DNA of 64,000 nucleotides from NCBI GenBank assembly GCA_965194375.1, contig CBDAEL010000010.1; one strand, written 5' to 3'. This DNA is from Tabrizicola_A aquatica. GTDB lineage: Bacteria; Pseudomonadota; Alphaproteobacteria; Rhodobacterales; Rhodobacteraceae. The notes beneath the pieces were generated by a model. The model worked only from the letters and a program-made list of their open reading frames with translations. It was not told the origin of the DNA and did not search any database. A program made the position numbers and the translations under genes. Each line of letters begins with the position of its first letter. The first letter of the stretch is position 1. This document shows positions 1 through 7,569 of the stretch, piece after piece.

Positions 1-98
1 TATTCGGCTGCCAGCTCCGACACTGTGCGCTCGCCTTTCAGCGCCTCTAACGCAACACGCGCCTTGAACGCCGCGTCATGGTTCCTGCGTTTCTTCAT
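1..98 (-). CDS. IS3-family transposase OrfA, N-terminal part (cut by window edge)
   Basis: The minus strand from 98 reads MKKRRNHDAAFKARVALEAL followed by KGERTVSELAAEY, the N-terminal helix-turn-helix region of an OrfA protein of the IS3 family. OrfA binds the IS ends, and by programmed frameshift with OrfB it gives the full transposase. Only 32 codons are in the window, so whether the element is intact cannot be judged. No other piece of this IS was seen elsewhere in the window. Confidence 0.8.
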   Translation of the reverse strand, partial: MKKRRNHDAAFKARVALEALKGERTVSELAAE

Positions 99-179
99 GT
101 TCTGATCTCCTCGTTCTTGGAGACCAGCAGACGTCAGATCGTAGCTTCCGTCACTGTCCGATTTTCGGGGAGTAGCTCA
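1..179 (-). mobile_element. End of an IS3-family insertion sequence
   Basis: The minus strand encodes the start of an IS3/IS911-type transposase OrfA at 98..1. Upstream of its start codon the sequence continues to about 179, where a TGAGCTACTCCCCG... end (read on the minus strand) has the 5'-TG expected of an IS3 terminus. The other end lies outside the window, so the terminal inverted repeat cannot be confirmed and the boundary at 179 is an estimate. Confidence 0.6.
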
Positions 180-182
180 CTT

Positions 183-758
183 TTGAACAACATAAAAGCA
201 ACTGAAGCCCTGCTCGGTGTAGTAAAGACTAACTCTGCATTATGGAAATGGGTGCTGCTTTCGTCCCATGCCAGTCTTCAAAGTCTTGCTGTCTGCAAGC
301 TTACGAGAACTGATGGCTTTGGCGCGATGACAGACGAAATCGAGCGTCAAATACAGCAGTTTTATCAAGACAAGAAAGATACCTTTCACAATGCGGACGA
401 CTTCGCAAAGCTTGCGTCGAAGCAGCATGTTGCGACGTTTCCCGTTTTGATGCGGAGGTTGGGGTATAGAGTACCCACAAAGGAGGGGTTCCAGTCTGAA
501 AATAACCTGTCTCTACGTGCGCTTTATATCCTCCACGAACATAGAAATACGTTTTTGCATTACCCACCAATCAGCTTTAGCGTTAAAGAGGCAGACTTAG
601 TCTTTCTGATTAAAACAACATTTTCAATTATTTCCCACGAGCTCAGCCTCGACAATTGGAAGAGGCAACCTCTTATTGTAAGCTGCGATATAGACCCGCT
701 GCTGAATGCCATCGATCAACATTTCGCAGATTTGCATAGTCGATCGTCAGAAATCTAA
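183..758 (+). CDS. Hypothetical protein with Rx4H (HEPN-like) motif, 5' end at the IS boundary
   Basis: About 191 residues if started at TTG 183; the reading frame is open further upstream into the IS. The N-terminal part (NSALWKWVLLSSHASLQ...LTRTDGFGA) is rich in Trp and His and resembles the opening of a widespread unannotated family whose later part has an R-N-x-F-x-H-x-P motif. Here that motif is RNTFLHYPPISFS, which gives the Rx4H signature of HEPN nucleases. ATG 327 is an alternative start but would discard the conserved N-terminus. The purine-rich GGGGAG ahead of TTG 183 lies in the IS end, so the native start was probably removed by the insertion. Base composition is clearly more A/T-rich than the core genes. 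The function is unknown, and the HEPN link rests on the motif only. Confidence 0.5.
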   Translation: MNNIKATEALLGVVKTNSALWKWVLLSSHASLQSLAVCKLTRTDGFGAMTDEIERQIQQFYQDKKDTFHNADDFAKLASKQHVATFPVLMRRLGYRVPTKEGFQSENNLSLRALYILHEHRNTFLHYPPISFSVKEADLVFLIKTTFSIISHELSLDNWKRQPLIVSCDIDPLLNAIDQHFADLHSRSSEI

Positions 759-843
759 TTTCTGACTGATATAACCTGAGGGTGCCCGCTATAGCGTTAT
801 GCCCATTGGGCGTCTTTTTGCTCTCAAAATCTAGCTCAACGAT

Positions 844-1641
844 CTACCTCGTCATCTCATAGGCTTTTTGGAAGGCTAAGTTATACTCTTGGTTAAGTTT
901 TCTAATGTTCGAAATTACGTGTCGAATCGCCAAGACTACTTCTTCATCTGCATCATGTCTTGCAAGCTCAGACTTGAGCGAGTTACTTTCCTCAACTAGT
1001 TTTAGGAAAAGTTCGCTATAGGTCCCTTGCAATTCGCTCGCGTGACCGTCGAAATTCTTGACTTCTTCAAGTCTAGCCGACAGTTCCTTCTGATCTTCTT
1101 TTATCTCCAAAATTCGTTCATGAAGGCTTTCGCGCTGCTGCCGCATAATCACATCATGTCGATCAATCGCTTCACAGATTTTCTCAATAGATTCATCCGC
1201 CTTGTGGAGTTGTTCAGTTTTCATGCCTTCTAGGCTTCTCGTTTGCAGCTTTACTGCTAGAGAAGTGAGTTGACGAGTGTAGGTGTCGCAAAGCAAAGGT
1301 ATGAGATTCATCTTACTTTCAACAATTTTCCAAGAGTTCTCCCTTTCAAGATTGTCTAGGGTGGCTGAAACCTCTTGCTTATATAGCTCATTAGCCTTCA
1401 CTTGTTCATCCAACTGCTTCGCCTGCATAAAAATTGCAACCACGATAGCCGCAAGCGCAAGTCCTGTGAACAGACTATTGAGGGTTCCAAATGAATCACC
1501 TATTGCCGAAGTAACATGTAGAAACTGAATCTCAGAATTCAGAAAGAGTTCAGCATTAAAGAGCAAGAGCATAGACAGAAGCCACAACGTGAAGACGAAG
1601 ATCACCGCGCCAAAAAGCCACCACAAGTAAGTTCTGTTCAT
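844..1641 (-). CDS. Two-helix membrane protein with coiled coil; possible defence-associated protein
   Basis: 265 residues. There are two hydrophobic segments, at about 8-30 (WWLFGAVIFVFTLWLLSMLLLF) and 52-72 (LNSLFTGLALAAIVVAIFMQ). A long charged cytoplasmic region follows, at about 75-260, predicted as helical/coiled coil. The GDSFGxLNxLFxGLA motif between the helices is shared with a common family of bacterial hypothetical proteins, some annotated as putative phage abortive-infection proteins; assignment to that family is by eye. The gene is A/T-rich, monocistronic, and sits with an IS and a HEPN-like gene on the 3' side of tRNA-Phe, which suggests a genomic island. The molecular function is unknown. 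Confidence 0.6.
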   Translation of the reverse strand: MNRTYLWWLFGAVIFVFTLWLLSMLLLFNAELFLNSEIQFLHVTSAIGDSFGTLNSLFTGLALAAIVVAIFMQAKQLDEQVKANELYKQEVSATLDNLERENSWKIVESKMNLIPLLCDTYTRQLTSLAVKLQTRSLEGMKTEQLHKADESIEKICEAIDRHDVIMRQQRESLHERILEIKEDQKELSARLEEVKNFDGHASELQGTYSELFLKLVEESNSLKSELARHDADEEVVLAIRHVISNIRKLNQEYNLAFQKAYEMTR

Positions 1642-2198
1642 TGCCCCTGCCTCGCCTCTAGAAGTGAAGTGCTAGACTTGCACTACCTTGCGGAAAGTAT
1701 CTCCGCATCGCAAGTGGTGTGTTGCGAGCGCATATTGCGCTCCAGCGGTAGCAAACATTGTGTCAAATCAACCTATCTTTGGATTGCGTTCCAGACACTT
1801 TGATGCGACGGCAATCCAAATCACTGAGTTCAGAGCACTGTGCTGCACTTGCTTTATCCCGTCCGCAGACGCGAACACTGTTTTACCAAAGTCACTGACG
1901 CACTGAGCGGTCCCTACAGCACGATCCAGCAGTTCCGGCACACTTGGGGGATGCAGAAGGCGCAGAATGCGCTCAAGAGCTCCCGTAGAGCCCGTAAGCA
2001 CAGCAAACGCTGTGTTACACCATCAAACCAGTTCACTGTGTCCAACACACCAAACCCATTCACTATGTTCAACATAGCAAACGAGTCGGCAGAGTTACTT
2101 AACTGACGCACGAACGCTTGCAGAACTGTGCTATGACTGTGCAACGCACGAATTCCGAAGTGTGCTGTGCGTAAGCGTTTGATTTTACAGAGTAAAAG
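1642..2198. repeat. Palindrome-rich non-coding segment next to tRNA-Phe
   Basis: I see no convincing gene here. The stretch is dense in small perfect inverted repeats: GAGCGCA/TGCGCTC (1726-1742), a 10-base arm pair TTTGGATTGC/GCAATCCAAA (1778-1787 and 1811-1820), AGCAC-T-GTGCT (about 1834), CACAGC-AAAC-GCTGTG (about 2000), TGTGT-CCA-ACACA (about 2036) and CTATGTT-C-AACATAG (about 2062). Two neighbouring 27-base units, both starting CAAACC, are alike at 21 of 27 positions. One of the six differences is a paired A-T to G-C swap inside the stem. Confidence 0.5.
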
Positions 2199-2274
2199 TG
2201 GTGCCCAGAGCCGGAATCGAACCAGCGACACGCGGATTTTCAATCCGCTGCTCTACCAACTGAGCTATCTGGGC
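2199..2274 (-). tRNA. tRNA-Phe (anticodon GAA)
   Basis: Read on the minus strand, the sequence folds as a complete 76-base tRNA. It has acceptor arms GCCCAGA/TCTGGGC, a D-arm AGCTCAGTTGGTAGAGC, an anticodon loop TTGAAAA giving GAA, a T-arm GCTGGTTCGATTCCGGC, discriminator A and an encoded CCA. It lies 95 bases downstream of yacG on the same strand. Accessory genes start immediately beyond its 3' end, a usual site for integrative elements. Confidence 0.97.
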
Positions 2275-2369
2275 ACTGTGCAAGGCATGACCTTGGTTGG
2301 TGGGCGGGTGATAGTGCAGCGGGCTTTCGCTGTCCAGAGGGTTTTGGCAGATTTCCGCGGCTTTTCCGC

Positions 2370-2546
2370 TTATTGCGGGCGGGCAGGGGGATCGGTCAGA
2401 TCGGCGGGGTTTTCGTCGTCGATCGCCTCGGCGGGAATGGCGTAGTCGCCGCGCAGCCAATGGGCCAGATCGACATCGGCGCAGCGGCGCGAGCAGAAGG
2501 GGCGGTATTTCGGGTCGCTGTCGCGGGCGCAGATCGGGCAGCTCAT
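2370..2546 (-). CDS. yacG: DNA gyrase inhibitor YacG (zinc-binding)
   Basis: 58 residues, starting MSCPICARDSDPKYRPFCSR. The four cysteines C3, C6, C18 and C22 (CPxC...FCSxRC) form the YacG zinc site, and DLAxWLxxxYxIP follows as in the family. In E. coli YacG binds GyrB and blocks DNA binding by gyrase. The start codon overlaps the stop of the upstream RNase G-like gene in an ATGA arrangement, so the two are translationally coupled. This pairing after rng/maf is usual in Rhodobacteraceae. Confidence 0.92.
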   Translation of the reverse strand: MSCPICARDSDPKYRPFCSRRCADVDLAHWLRGDYAIPAEAIDDENPADLTDPPARPQ

Positions 2547-3589
2547 GCCATAAGCTCGGCCAGGGCCAGCCGGTCGCGGCGGCGGGTAAACTCGTAAAGG
2601 CCAAGCGTCGTCCAGCCTGCCAGCGTTACATCGGGGCCGTCGCCTTTGAAGGCGGCGCGGATCACCTGTTCCAGAATGGCGCGGTCTTTCTTGGGTTGTG
2701 GGGCAAAATCCACCACCACTTGCCCGCCCAATCCCCGCAGCCGCAATTGGCGCGGCAGGTCGCGGGCGGCGGCGATATTGGCCTTGAGCGCCGCTGCGGG
2801 CGAGGTGTCAGGGCCGGTGTTGACATCGACCGCCACCAGCGCGCGGGTGGGTTCAATCATCATATGCCCGCCACCCGTCAGCGCCACACGTGGGCTGATG
2901 AGGGCGTCGATCTGCTCCAAGACACCATGCGCCTCAAACCCGCCGGTGCGGTCTTCGACCATATCGGGCGCGGGGCTGGCCCAATCGCGCCACGCGGTTT
3001 CATGCGCGCCGGGGCCGTCGAGCAAGAGTTCGGGCGGCCCGTCAAGATCAGCCAGAACGGCCGTCGCCAGATCGCGCATCGCGGTGATGTCGGCGGCAAT
3101 CTCGTCCTCATCCCCCTCCAGCGCGGCCGAGCGGATGATGAGGCCAAGGCGGGGGTCTGCCCCGGCCATGGCTTGCGTCGCAAGATCGTTCAGTGCGGCG
3201 CGGGTGTCTTCCTCGCGGATCGCGCGGCTGACGTTCAGGCCGGGGGCGTCAGGGGTGACGATGGCAAAGCGCGATTTGAACAAGAGCCGCGTGCTGACCG
3301 GGGTGGCTTTGCCGGGTTCGGTCGGGGCCGAGACCTGCACCAAAAGGCGCTGGCCGGGGCTGATGCCAGAAATCTGTCGCAGGAAACCTGACCCGCCGTT
3401 CGGCAGTTTCACGAAGATGCCACCCTGACCCTTCATCGGGCGATCCGCCACCGCGCGATAGATCGCGCCGGGCAGGATGCTGTCACCTTCGGGGTCAATC
3501 GCCAGCTCTTCCAGATGCCCATCCACCAAGAGGGCGGCGGCGTCGCGGCCCTTCAGGCTGTCCAACAGGACCACGCGGCCAGATGTCAT
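2543..3589 (-). CDS. Ribonuclease E/G family protein (short form)
   Basis: 348 residues from the ATG at 3589, which overlaps the maf stop (ATGA). The N-terminal half carries the S1-like region (GGIFVKLPNGGSGFLRQISG, 57-76). The C-terminal half has the DNase I-like catalytic region with VDVNTG at 254-259 and VVDF at 292-295, the positions of the two metal-binding aspartates in RNase E. GLYEFTRRR follows at 330-338. The CPxC zinc link and the scaffold tail of RNase E are absent, so this is a short RNase G-like enzyme and not the degradosome RNase E. It would process or decay RNA with 5'-monophosphate ends. Confidence 0.85.
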   Translation of the reverse strand: MTSGRVVLLDSLKGRDAAALLVDGHLEELAIDPEGDSILPGAIYRAVADRPMKGQGGIFVKLPNGGSGFLRQISGISPGQRLLVQVSAPTEPGKATPVSTRLLFKSRFAIVTPDAPGLNVSRAIREEDTRAALNDLATQAMAGADPRLGLIIRSAALEGDEDEIAADITAMRDLATAVLADLDGPPELLLDGPGAHETAWRDWASPAPDMVEDRTGGFEAHGVLEQIDALISPRVALTGGGHMMIEPTRALVAVDVNTGPDTSPAAALKANIAAARDLPRQLRLRGLGGQVVVDFAPQPKKDRAILEQVIRAAFKGDGPDVTLAGWTTLGLYEFTRRRDRLALAELMA

Positions 3590-4161
3590 GCTTGTCTCCA
3601 CACGGGATAGCCCGCGGCTTGCAAAAGGGCGGCGGTTTCGGCCAAAGGCAGGCCGACGATGCCGGTGAACGAGCCGGAAATCCACGGAATAAAGGCGCCA
3701 GCTGCCCCTTGGATGGCATAACCACCCGCCTTGCCCTGCCAGTCGCCGCCCATGAGGTAAGCGTTCAGCTCATCATCCGAGAGCCGCTTCATTTTCACCG
3801 CCGAGACGCTTTCGCGCGTCCAGAGGCGCGCCCCACGTTTCACGGCAATCGCGGTGATCACCTGATGGCGCCGCCCGCCGAGTGCGGTCAGAAATTCGGC
3901 CGCCTCGCCCGCATCGCGGGGTTTGCCGAGGATGCGGCGGCCAAGCGCCACCGTGGTATCGGCGCAGAGCACGAGGTCATCGTCGCCCGCCTTAACCGCC
4001 ATCGCCTTTTCCCGCGCCAGTCGCGCGCAATAGGGCCGCGGCAGTTCGGCCCGCTTGGGGTCTTCGTCGATATCGGGGGGAAGGATCGCGTCAGGCGTGA
4101 TGCCAAGCTGCGCCAGAAGTTCTTTTCGGCGCGGGCTGCCTGATCCGAGGATAAAGCGCAT
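3586..4161 (-). CDS. maf: Maf-like nucleotide pyrophosphatase
   Basis: 191 residues, the normal Maf/HAM1-fold length. The signature GSGSPRRKELL is at 6-16, ADTTV at 67-71, GKPRD at 79-83, and YAIQGAAGAFI near 147. The family hydrolyses dTTP/UTP or m7GTP to the monophosphate plus diphosphate, keeping non-canonical or excess nucleotides out of nucleic acids. It lies between infA and the RNase G-like gene and overlaps the latter by four bases, consistent with one transcript. Confidence 0.92.
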   Translation of the reverse strand: MRFILGSGSPRRKELLAQLGITPDAILPPDIDEDPKRAELPRPYCARLAREKAMAVKAGDDDLVLCADTTVALGRRILGKPRDAGEAAEFLTALGGRRHQVITAIAVKRGARLWTRESVSAVKMKRLSDDELNAYLMGGDWQGKAGGYAIQGAAGAFIPWISGSFTGIVGLPLAETAALLQAAGYPVWRQA

Positions 4162-4171
4162 TAGGATTTTC

Positions 4172-4213
4172 CGCGCAGTTGGGTCCGAAAACCGGTTCCC
4201 ACTTTTCGGACTG
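4172..4213. repeat. Palindromic intergenic repeat (AAAACCGGTTCCCACTTTT type)
   Basis: Between maf and infA lies the inverted repeat GCAGTTGGGTCCGAAAA / TTTTCGGACTGC with a CCGGTTCCCAC centre. The core resembles the dispersed palindromic elements known in rhizobia and other Alphaproteobacteria. It may act as an intra-operon processing or partial termination hairpin. I saw only one copy in this window. Confidence 0.6.
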
Positions 4214-4221
4214 CGCTCACG

Positions 4222-4440
4222 TTACTTGAAGCGATAGTTGATGCGGCCTTTCGACAGGTCGTAGGGGGTCATTTCCACCTGCACCTTGTCGCCTGCCAGA
4301 ACGCGGATGCGGTTCTTGCGCATCTTGCCTGCCATCACCGCGATCAACTCATGGCCGTTGTCAAGCTCGACCCGGAATGTCGCATTGGGCAGGAGTTCCT
4401 TCACAACGCCGGGAAATTCGAGAATGTCTTCCTTGGCCAT
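4222..4440 (-). CDS. infA: Translation initiation factor IF-1
   Basis: 72 residues, starting MAKEDILEFPGVVKELLPNA and ending YDLSKGRINYRFK, a full-length OB-fold IF-1. It binds the 30S A site during initiation. GGAG five bases upstream of ATG 4440 supports this start. An in-frame GTG two codons earlier gives a 74-residue form but has poorer spacing. The infA-maf-rng-yacG order is a conserved alphaproteobacterial arrangement. Confidence 0.97.
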   Translation of the reverse strand: MAKEDILEFPGVVKELLPNATFRVELDNGHELIAVMAGKMRKNRIRVLAGDKVQVEMTPYDLSKGRINYRFK

Positions 4441-4552
4441 GGTCACTCCAATGGGGGTTGGCCCGCTCCGGGGTTCCGGCGGCAGGCATGGGGCGGCATA
4501 TGCGCCGGAATTTGGCGGTTTTCAAGGGAAAAACGCGCATTCGGTGGATTGG

Positions 4553-5422
4553 TCAACGCAGACGGATACGGTCGTGTTGTTCTGGCCAATGGGCGTGGTT
4601 CAAAACGCCCCCATCGCGGCGCACCTCGCGGATGGCGTCGAGGCTGACCTCGGCGATGGCCCAGCCCGGTGCATTCAGCGCGGTTTCGGCCAAGATTCCG
4701 GTGGGTGGAAAGCCGCGGTCTGGCGGGCCATAGATGCTGGCGGCACCCACGTTTTCGTCCACCGCCGGGCAGAAATCGCACAGGCCCACCGTGGGCGAAT
4801 GGACCACAACGCATTGATTTTCCAACGCCCGAGCCATCGACCCCACCCGTACGCGGGTGAACCCGGCAAGGCTGTCGGTGCAAGACGGCGCCAAAAGGAT
4901 TTCCGCCCCCGCCTCGACCAGATTGCGCGCAAGAAGCGGGAATTCGCTGTCATAGCAGATCACCACACCGATGCGGCCAAGGTCGGTGTCAAAGGGCGCA
5001 AGGCCGGTGCCCGCGACCACATCCCAAGTCTCGCGTTCAAACCGGGTCATGATCTGCTTGTCCTGATGGCCGATGATGCTGGAAGTCCCATAAAGCGTGG
5101 CGCGGTTCACCGGACGTGGCCCCGTAAAGACCGGGCCAGAGGCACCAAGGATATAGACCCCGTGGCGCGCGGCCAGTTCGACGTGAACCGCATCCACCGC
5201 AGGCTTCCAGCGCGCCACCTCATGCAAGGCGGCCTCAAGGTCTTCGGACACGCTGCGTCCGCCCAGACTGGCCAGTTCCATCGCGCCGTATTCGGGAAAG
5301 GTCAGCAGGTCTGCGCCTTGGGCGGCCGCATCATTCACCCAAGCGCCAAGATGGGCGGCGAAATCGTCGAAATGGTTGAACCATGTCAGCGGATAGGCGG
5401 CGGCGGCAAGTTTCACAATCAC
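4553..5422 (-). CDS. Carbon-nitrogen hydrolase (nitrilase superfamily)
   Basis: 289 residues. The Glu-Lys-Cys triad is visible: E44 in FPEYG, K122 in HQDKQIMTRFE, and C156 in VVICYDSEFP. The superfamily hydrolyses amides or nitriles through a cysteine thioester, and the substrate cannot be told from the sequence. The start is GTG at 5422, overlapping the stop of the upstream GNAT gene (GTGA), which implies translational coupling. The acetyltransferase/amidase pairing recurs in other bacteria and may act on one small amide metabolite. Confidence 0.85.
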   Translation of the reverse strand: MIVKLAAAAYPLTWFNHFDDFAAHLGAWVNDAAAQGADLLTFPEYGAMELASLGGRSVSEDLEAALHEVARWKPAVDAVHVELAARHGVYILGASGPVFTGPRPVNRATLYGTSSIIGHQDKQIMTRFERETWDVVAGTGLAPFDTDLGRIGVVICYDSEFPLLARNLVEAGAEILLAPSCTDSLAGFTRVRVGSMARALENQCVVVHSPTVGLCDFCPAVDENVGAASIYGPPDRGFPPTGILAETALNAPGWAIAEVSLDAIREVRRDGGVLNHAHWPEQHDRIRLR

Positions 5423-6003
5423 ACCCCCCGCATCCAGAACTGCAACTGCTTCACGCTCTCGCCCGCGTCCCCCACATCCTTCCAGGCAAATTCGGCCAGC
5501 ACGCCCGGCAGTTTCGCATAGCCGCGCCCTGTCCAGAAGGCATCATTGGTGCGGTAGGTTTCGGGACAAAGCGGATGCGTGTCGGGCCGCACCACCGAGC
5601 AAAAGGCAACATGGCTGCGGCCGTGGGCGCGGGCATGGGCCTCGCGCAGGTCAAAGAACCTGTGCCCCAAGCCCTGCCCACGATAGGCGGGTAACAAAAC
5701 CGATTCCGCGCCATAGAGGATCGATCCCGCCGGCCGGCCCATCTGGCGCAGGGGGGCGGCAAAGCCCTCGGCATGGTCTTCCATGAAGGTTGAGGTCGAG
5801 GCCCCGACCAGAAGCCCGGCATCAAAGGCCCCGACCAAGAGCGCCCCGGGGTTGTCGCGGTAAGTGGTCAGATAGGCGCGCTCATAGTCGAGTGTGCCGT
5901 CGTAGAGATAGGGCCAGTCGCGAAAGACCGCGATGCGCAGGCGGGCCACATCATCAAGATGCGCCTCAAGCTCGGCCCCGGTCAGGGCGCGGACCTCAAC
6001 CAT
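5419..6003 (-). CDS. GNAT family N-acetyltransferase
   Basis: 194 residues from ATG 6003. The acetyl-CoA-binding motif A is YRGQGLGHRFFDLREAHAR in the middle of the protein, preceded by the strand SILYGAESVLLP. The C-terminal part (YRTNDAFWTGRGYAKLPGVLAEFAWKDV) is the usual last GNAT strand pair. The substrate is unknown. The start overlaps the end of the NTF2-like gene by eight bases and the stop overlaps the nitrilase start, so the three genes form a tight unit. An alternative upstream start at 6027 would lengthen that overlap. Confidence 0.85.
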   Translation of the reverse strand: MVEVRALTGAELEAHLDDVARLRIAVFRDWPYLYDGTLDYERAYLTTYRDNPGALLVGAFDAGLLVGASTSTFMEDHAEGFAAPLRQMGRPAGSILYGAESVLLPAYRGQGLGHRFFDLREAHARAHGRSHVAFCSVVRPDTHPLCPETYRTNDAFWTGRGYAKLPGVLAEFAWKDVGDAGESVKQLQFWMRGV

Positions 6004-6409
6004 GCGAGACCTGACGGATCCAGTCATTCATGTTGTAATAGGTGCTCACGCGGGTGATTTTCCCGTCTTTCAGGGTGAAAAACCCACCTGCAGGCAGGAC
6101 ATAGCGCTGGCCGCGTGCCTCGGGCAGGCCGGGGTCGGTTTTCAGATACTGGCCATGCACCACAAACTCGGCCGCGCCGCGTGTGCCTTCGGCATTGGCC
6201 ATGATGACCATTTCCTTCAGCTCTTCGCGGTAGGTTTCGGACATATGGGCGCAAAACTCGGCAAAGGCGGCTTTGCCCATGCGTGTGGCACCTTCGTTCA
6301 CATGGTGCACAAACTCATCATGCAGCGTGTCGATCATGCCTGCGGTGTTGCCGGCGTTGAAGGCGGCGTAATAGGCAGCGATGGTGGCTTCGGCTGTGGC
6401 GCGGGTCAT
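5996..6409 (-). CDS. NTF2-like / ketosteroid isomerase-related protein
   Basis: 137 residues from the ATG that begins MTRATAEATIAAYYAAFNAG. The N-terminal helix with AAYYAAFNAGNTAGMIDTLHDEFVHHVNEG and the C-terminal strands GGFFTLKDGKITRVSTYYNMNDWIRQV are the SnoaL-like cone fold (TIGR02096-type family). Such proteins are small isomerases, hydratases or binding domains. It heads the three-gene unit with the GNAT and nitrilase genes inserted between the phosphatase and infA. The exact activity is unknown. Confidence 0.75.
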   Translation of the reverse strand: MTRATAEATIAAYYAAFNAGNTAGMIDTLHDEFVHHVNEGATRMGKAAFAEFCAHMSETYREELKEMVIMANAEGTRGAAEFVVHGQYLKTDPGLPEARGQRYVLPAGGFFTLKDGKITRVSTYYNMNDWIRQVSHG

Positions 6410-6514
6410 GGGGCTCCTCCGGTTTGGCAAATATGTGCCATGCTGTCGGGCTGGGGCCAAGTCGGAAAGGCCGTCCTTGGCGCGCATTTGCGACATGTTG
6501 CTTGGTGGATGGCC

Positions 6515-6976
6515 TCAGGCCGTCGGCGGGCCAAAGCGTTCAATCAGCTTGTCCCGGATCTGGTCGCGCACCTGCCGATAGGCGGCCATCTTGGCCTCAC
6601 GCGTGTCACCGCCCAGCGATGTCGGGTCGATGATTGGCCAGTATTCTACGGTCAGATGGTAATGCTTTGTCAGGTCCAGCGCCTGCGTCTTGGACCGGGC
6701 TGACAGGGCGATGATCAGATCATACTGGCCCAGATCGTCGCCCAACTCTTGCATTTCTTCAAAGCTGCGGCTGCGATGGCGCGACAGTTCGATCCCCATC
6801 TCGGCGCACACGGCCACTGAAAATCCGTCAATCTCCATGTCGTTCTTGACGCCCGCCGACTGCACATAGGCGCGCTGACCGTAGAACTTTTTCATCAAGG
6901 CCTCGGCCATGGGGGAGCGCACGGCGTTGTGATCGCAGCAGAACAACACAGCCTGAGGAAATTCGCCCACGCTCAT
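6515..6976 (-). CDS. Low-molecular-weight protein-tyrosine-phosphatase family protein
   Basis: 153 residues from ATG 6976. The CX5R(S/T) phosphate loop is CDHNAVRS in LFCCDHNAVRSPMAEAL. The conserved DP of the acid loop is seen in WPIIDPTS. The fold is shared with arsenate reductases, but arsenate reduction is not shown by the sequence. The start forms an ATGA overlap with the UPF0262 gene, and this pair next to infA is conserved in Rhodobacteraceae. A TTG two codons upstream is a less likely start. Confidence 0.85.
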   Translation of the reverse strand: MSVGEFPQAVLFCCDHNAVRSPMAEALMKKFYGQRAYVQSAGVKNDMEIDGFSVAVCAEMGIELSRHRSRSFEEMQELGDDLGQYDLIIALSARSKTQALDLTKHYHLTVEYWPIIDPTSLGGDTREAKMAAYRQVRDQIRDKLIERFGPPTA

Positions 6977-7449
6977 CCCCAATGCAAAACACAGATCAAG
7001 GTGAACAACCGCCGCGATGTGGCGGTATCGACCACGGCCTTGCCCTCCAGCCGTTCCTGCAAGACGCGAGCGCCTTCGTTGTGAATGCCGCGCCGCGCCA
7101 TATCGATCGCCTCAATCTGGCTTGGCGGCAGGCGTTTCACCGCATCAAAATAGCTTTCGCAGATCTGGAAGTAATCCTTCACCACCTGCCGGAAGGGGCC
7201 AAGCGACAGATGAAACTCCCCCACGGGGGTTTCATTCTCGGTCGAGATGGAAAACACCAAGCGACCCTCGCGGATCGCGAGGCCCAGACGATAGGGACCA
7301 GCCGGAATCTCGCGCCCTTCGCGCAGAGGCAGGCCAAAGGCGTTCTCTTCGAGCAAATCGAAGATCGCAACCTTGCGTTCCTGTTCGATTTCTGGCGTCG
7401 GGCGGGCAAGCCCGCGCTCGTCAATCTCGATGTGACAGATCTTATTCAT
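6973..7449 (-). CDS. UPF0262 family protein
   Basis: 158 residues, matching the alphaproteobacteria-restricted UPF0262 family along its whole length (start MNKICHIEIDERGLARPTPE; core PVGEFHLSLGPFRQVVKDYF; end DTATSRRLFTLICVLHWG). No enzymatic motif or membrane segment is visible and the function is unknown. It normally follows hisD directly; here hisD lies 2.4 kb away with two genes in between. Confidence 0.88.
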   Translation of the reverse strand: MNKICHIEIDERGLARPTPEIEQERKVAIFDLLEENAFGLPLREGREIPAGPYRLGLAIREGRLVFSISTENETPVGEFHLSLGPFRQVVKDYFQICESYFDAVKRLPPSQIEAIDMARRGIHNEGARVLQERLEGKAVVDTATSRRLFTLICVLHWG

Positions 7450-7569
7450 CGCTTACCGTGTTTCAATGGCTGTGCCGCAGCCGTCGCCCCTGGCGCAAAT
7501 GATCTGTCCACGCGTGCCCCGTCAAGCACAACCTTGTACCGTTGCAGGTTGGCTGTGAGAGGCCGAATG

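Noticed and set aside
1768..2243. Several open frames of 70-110 codons in the palindrome-rich region
   Set aside because: They overlap each other on both strands, lack ribosome sites and show no recognisable protein features. The region reads better as structured non-coding DNA.
2185..2604. 139-codon minus-strand frame over tRNA-Phe and yacG
   Set aside because: It runs out of frame through yacG and into the tRNA gene; the 58-residue YacG frame has the zinc cysteines and the coupled start.
6515..6976. Arsenate reductase (arsC) in an arsenic resistance operon
   Set aside because: The CX5R phosphatase loop is there, but no ars genes are adjacent and the neighbours are those of the conserved hisD-infA block.
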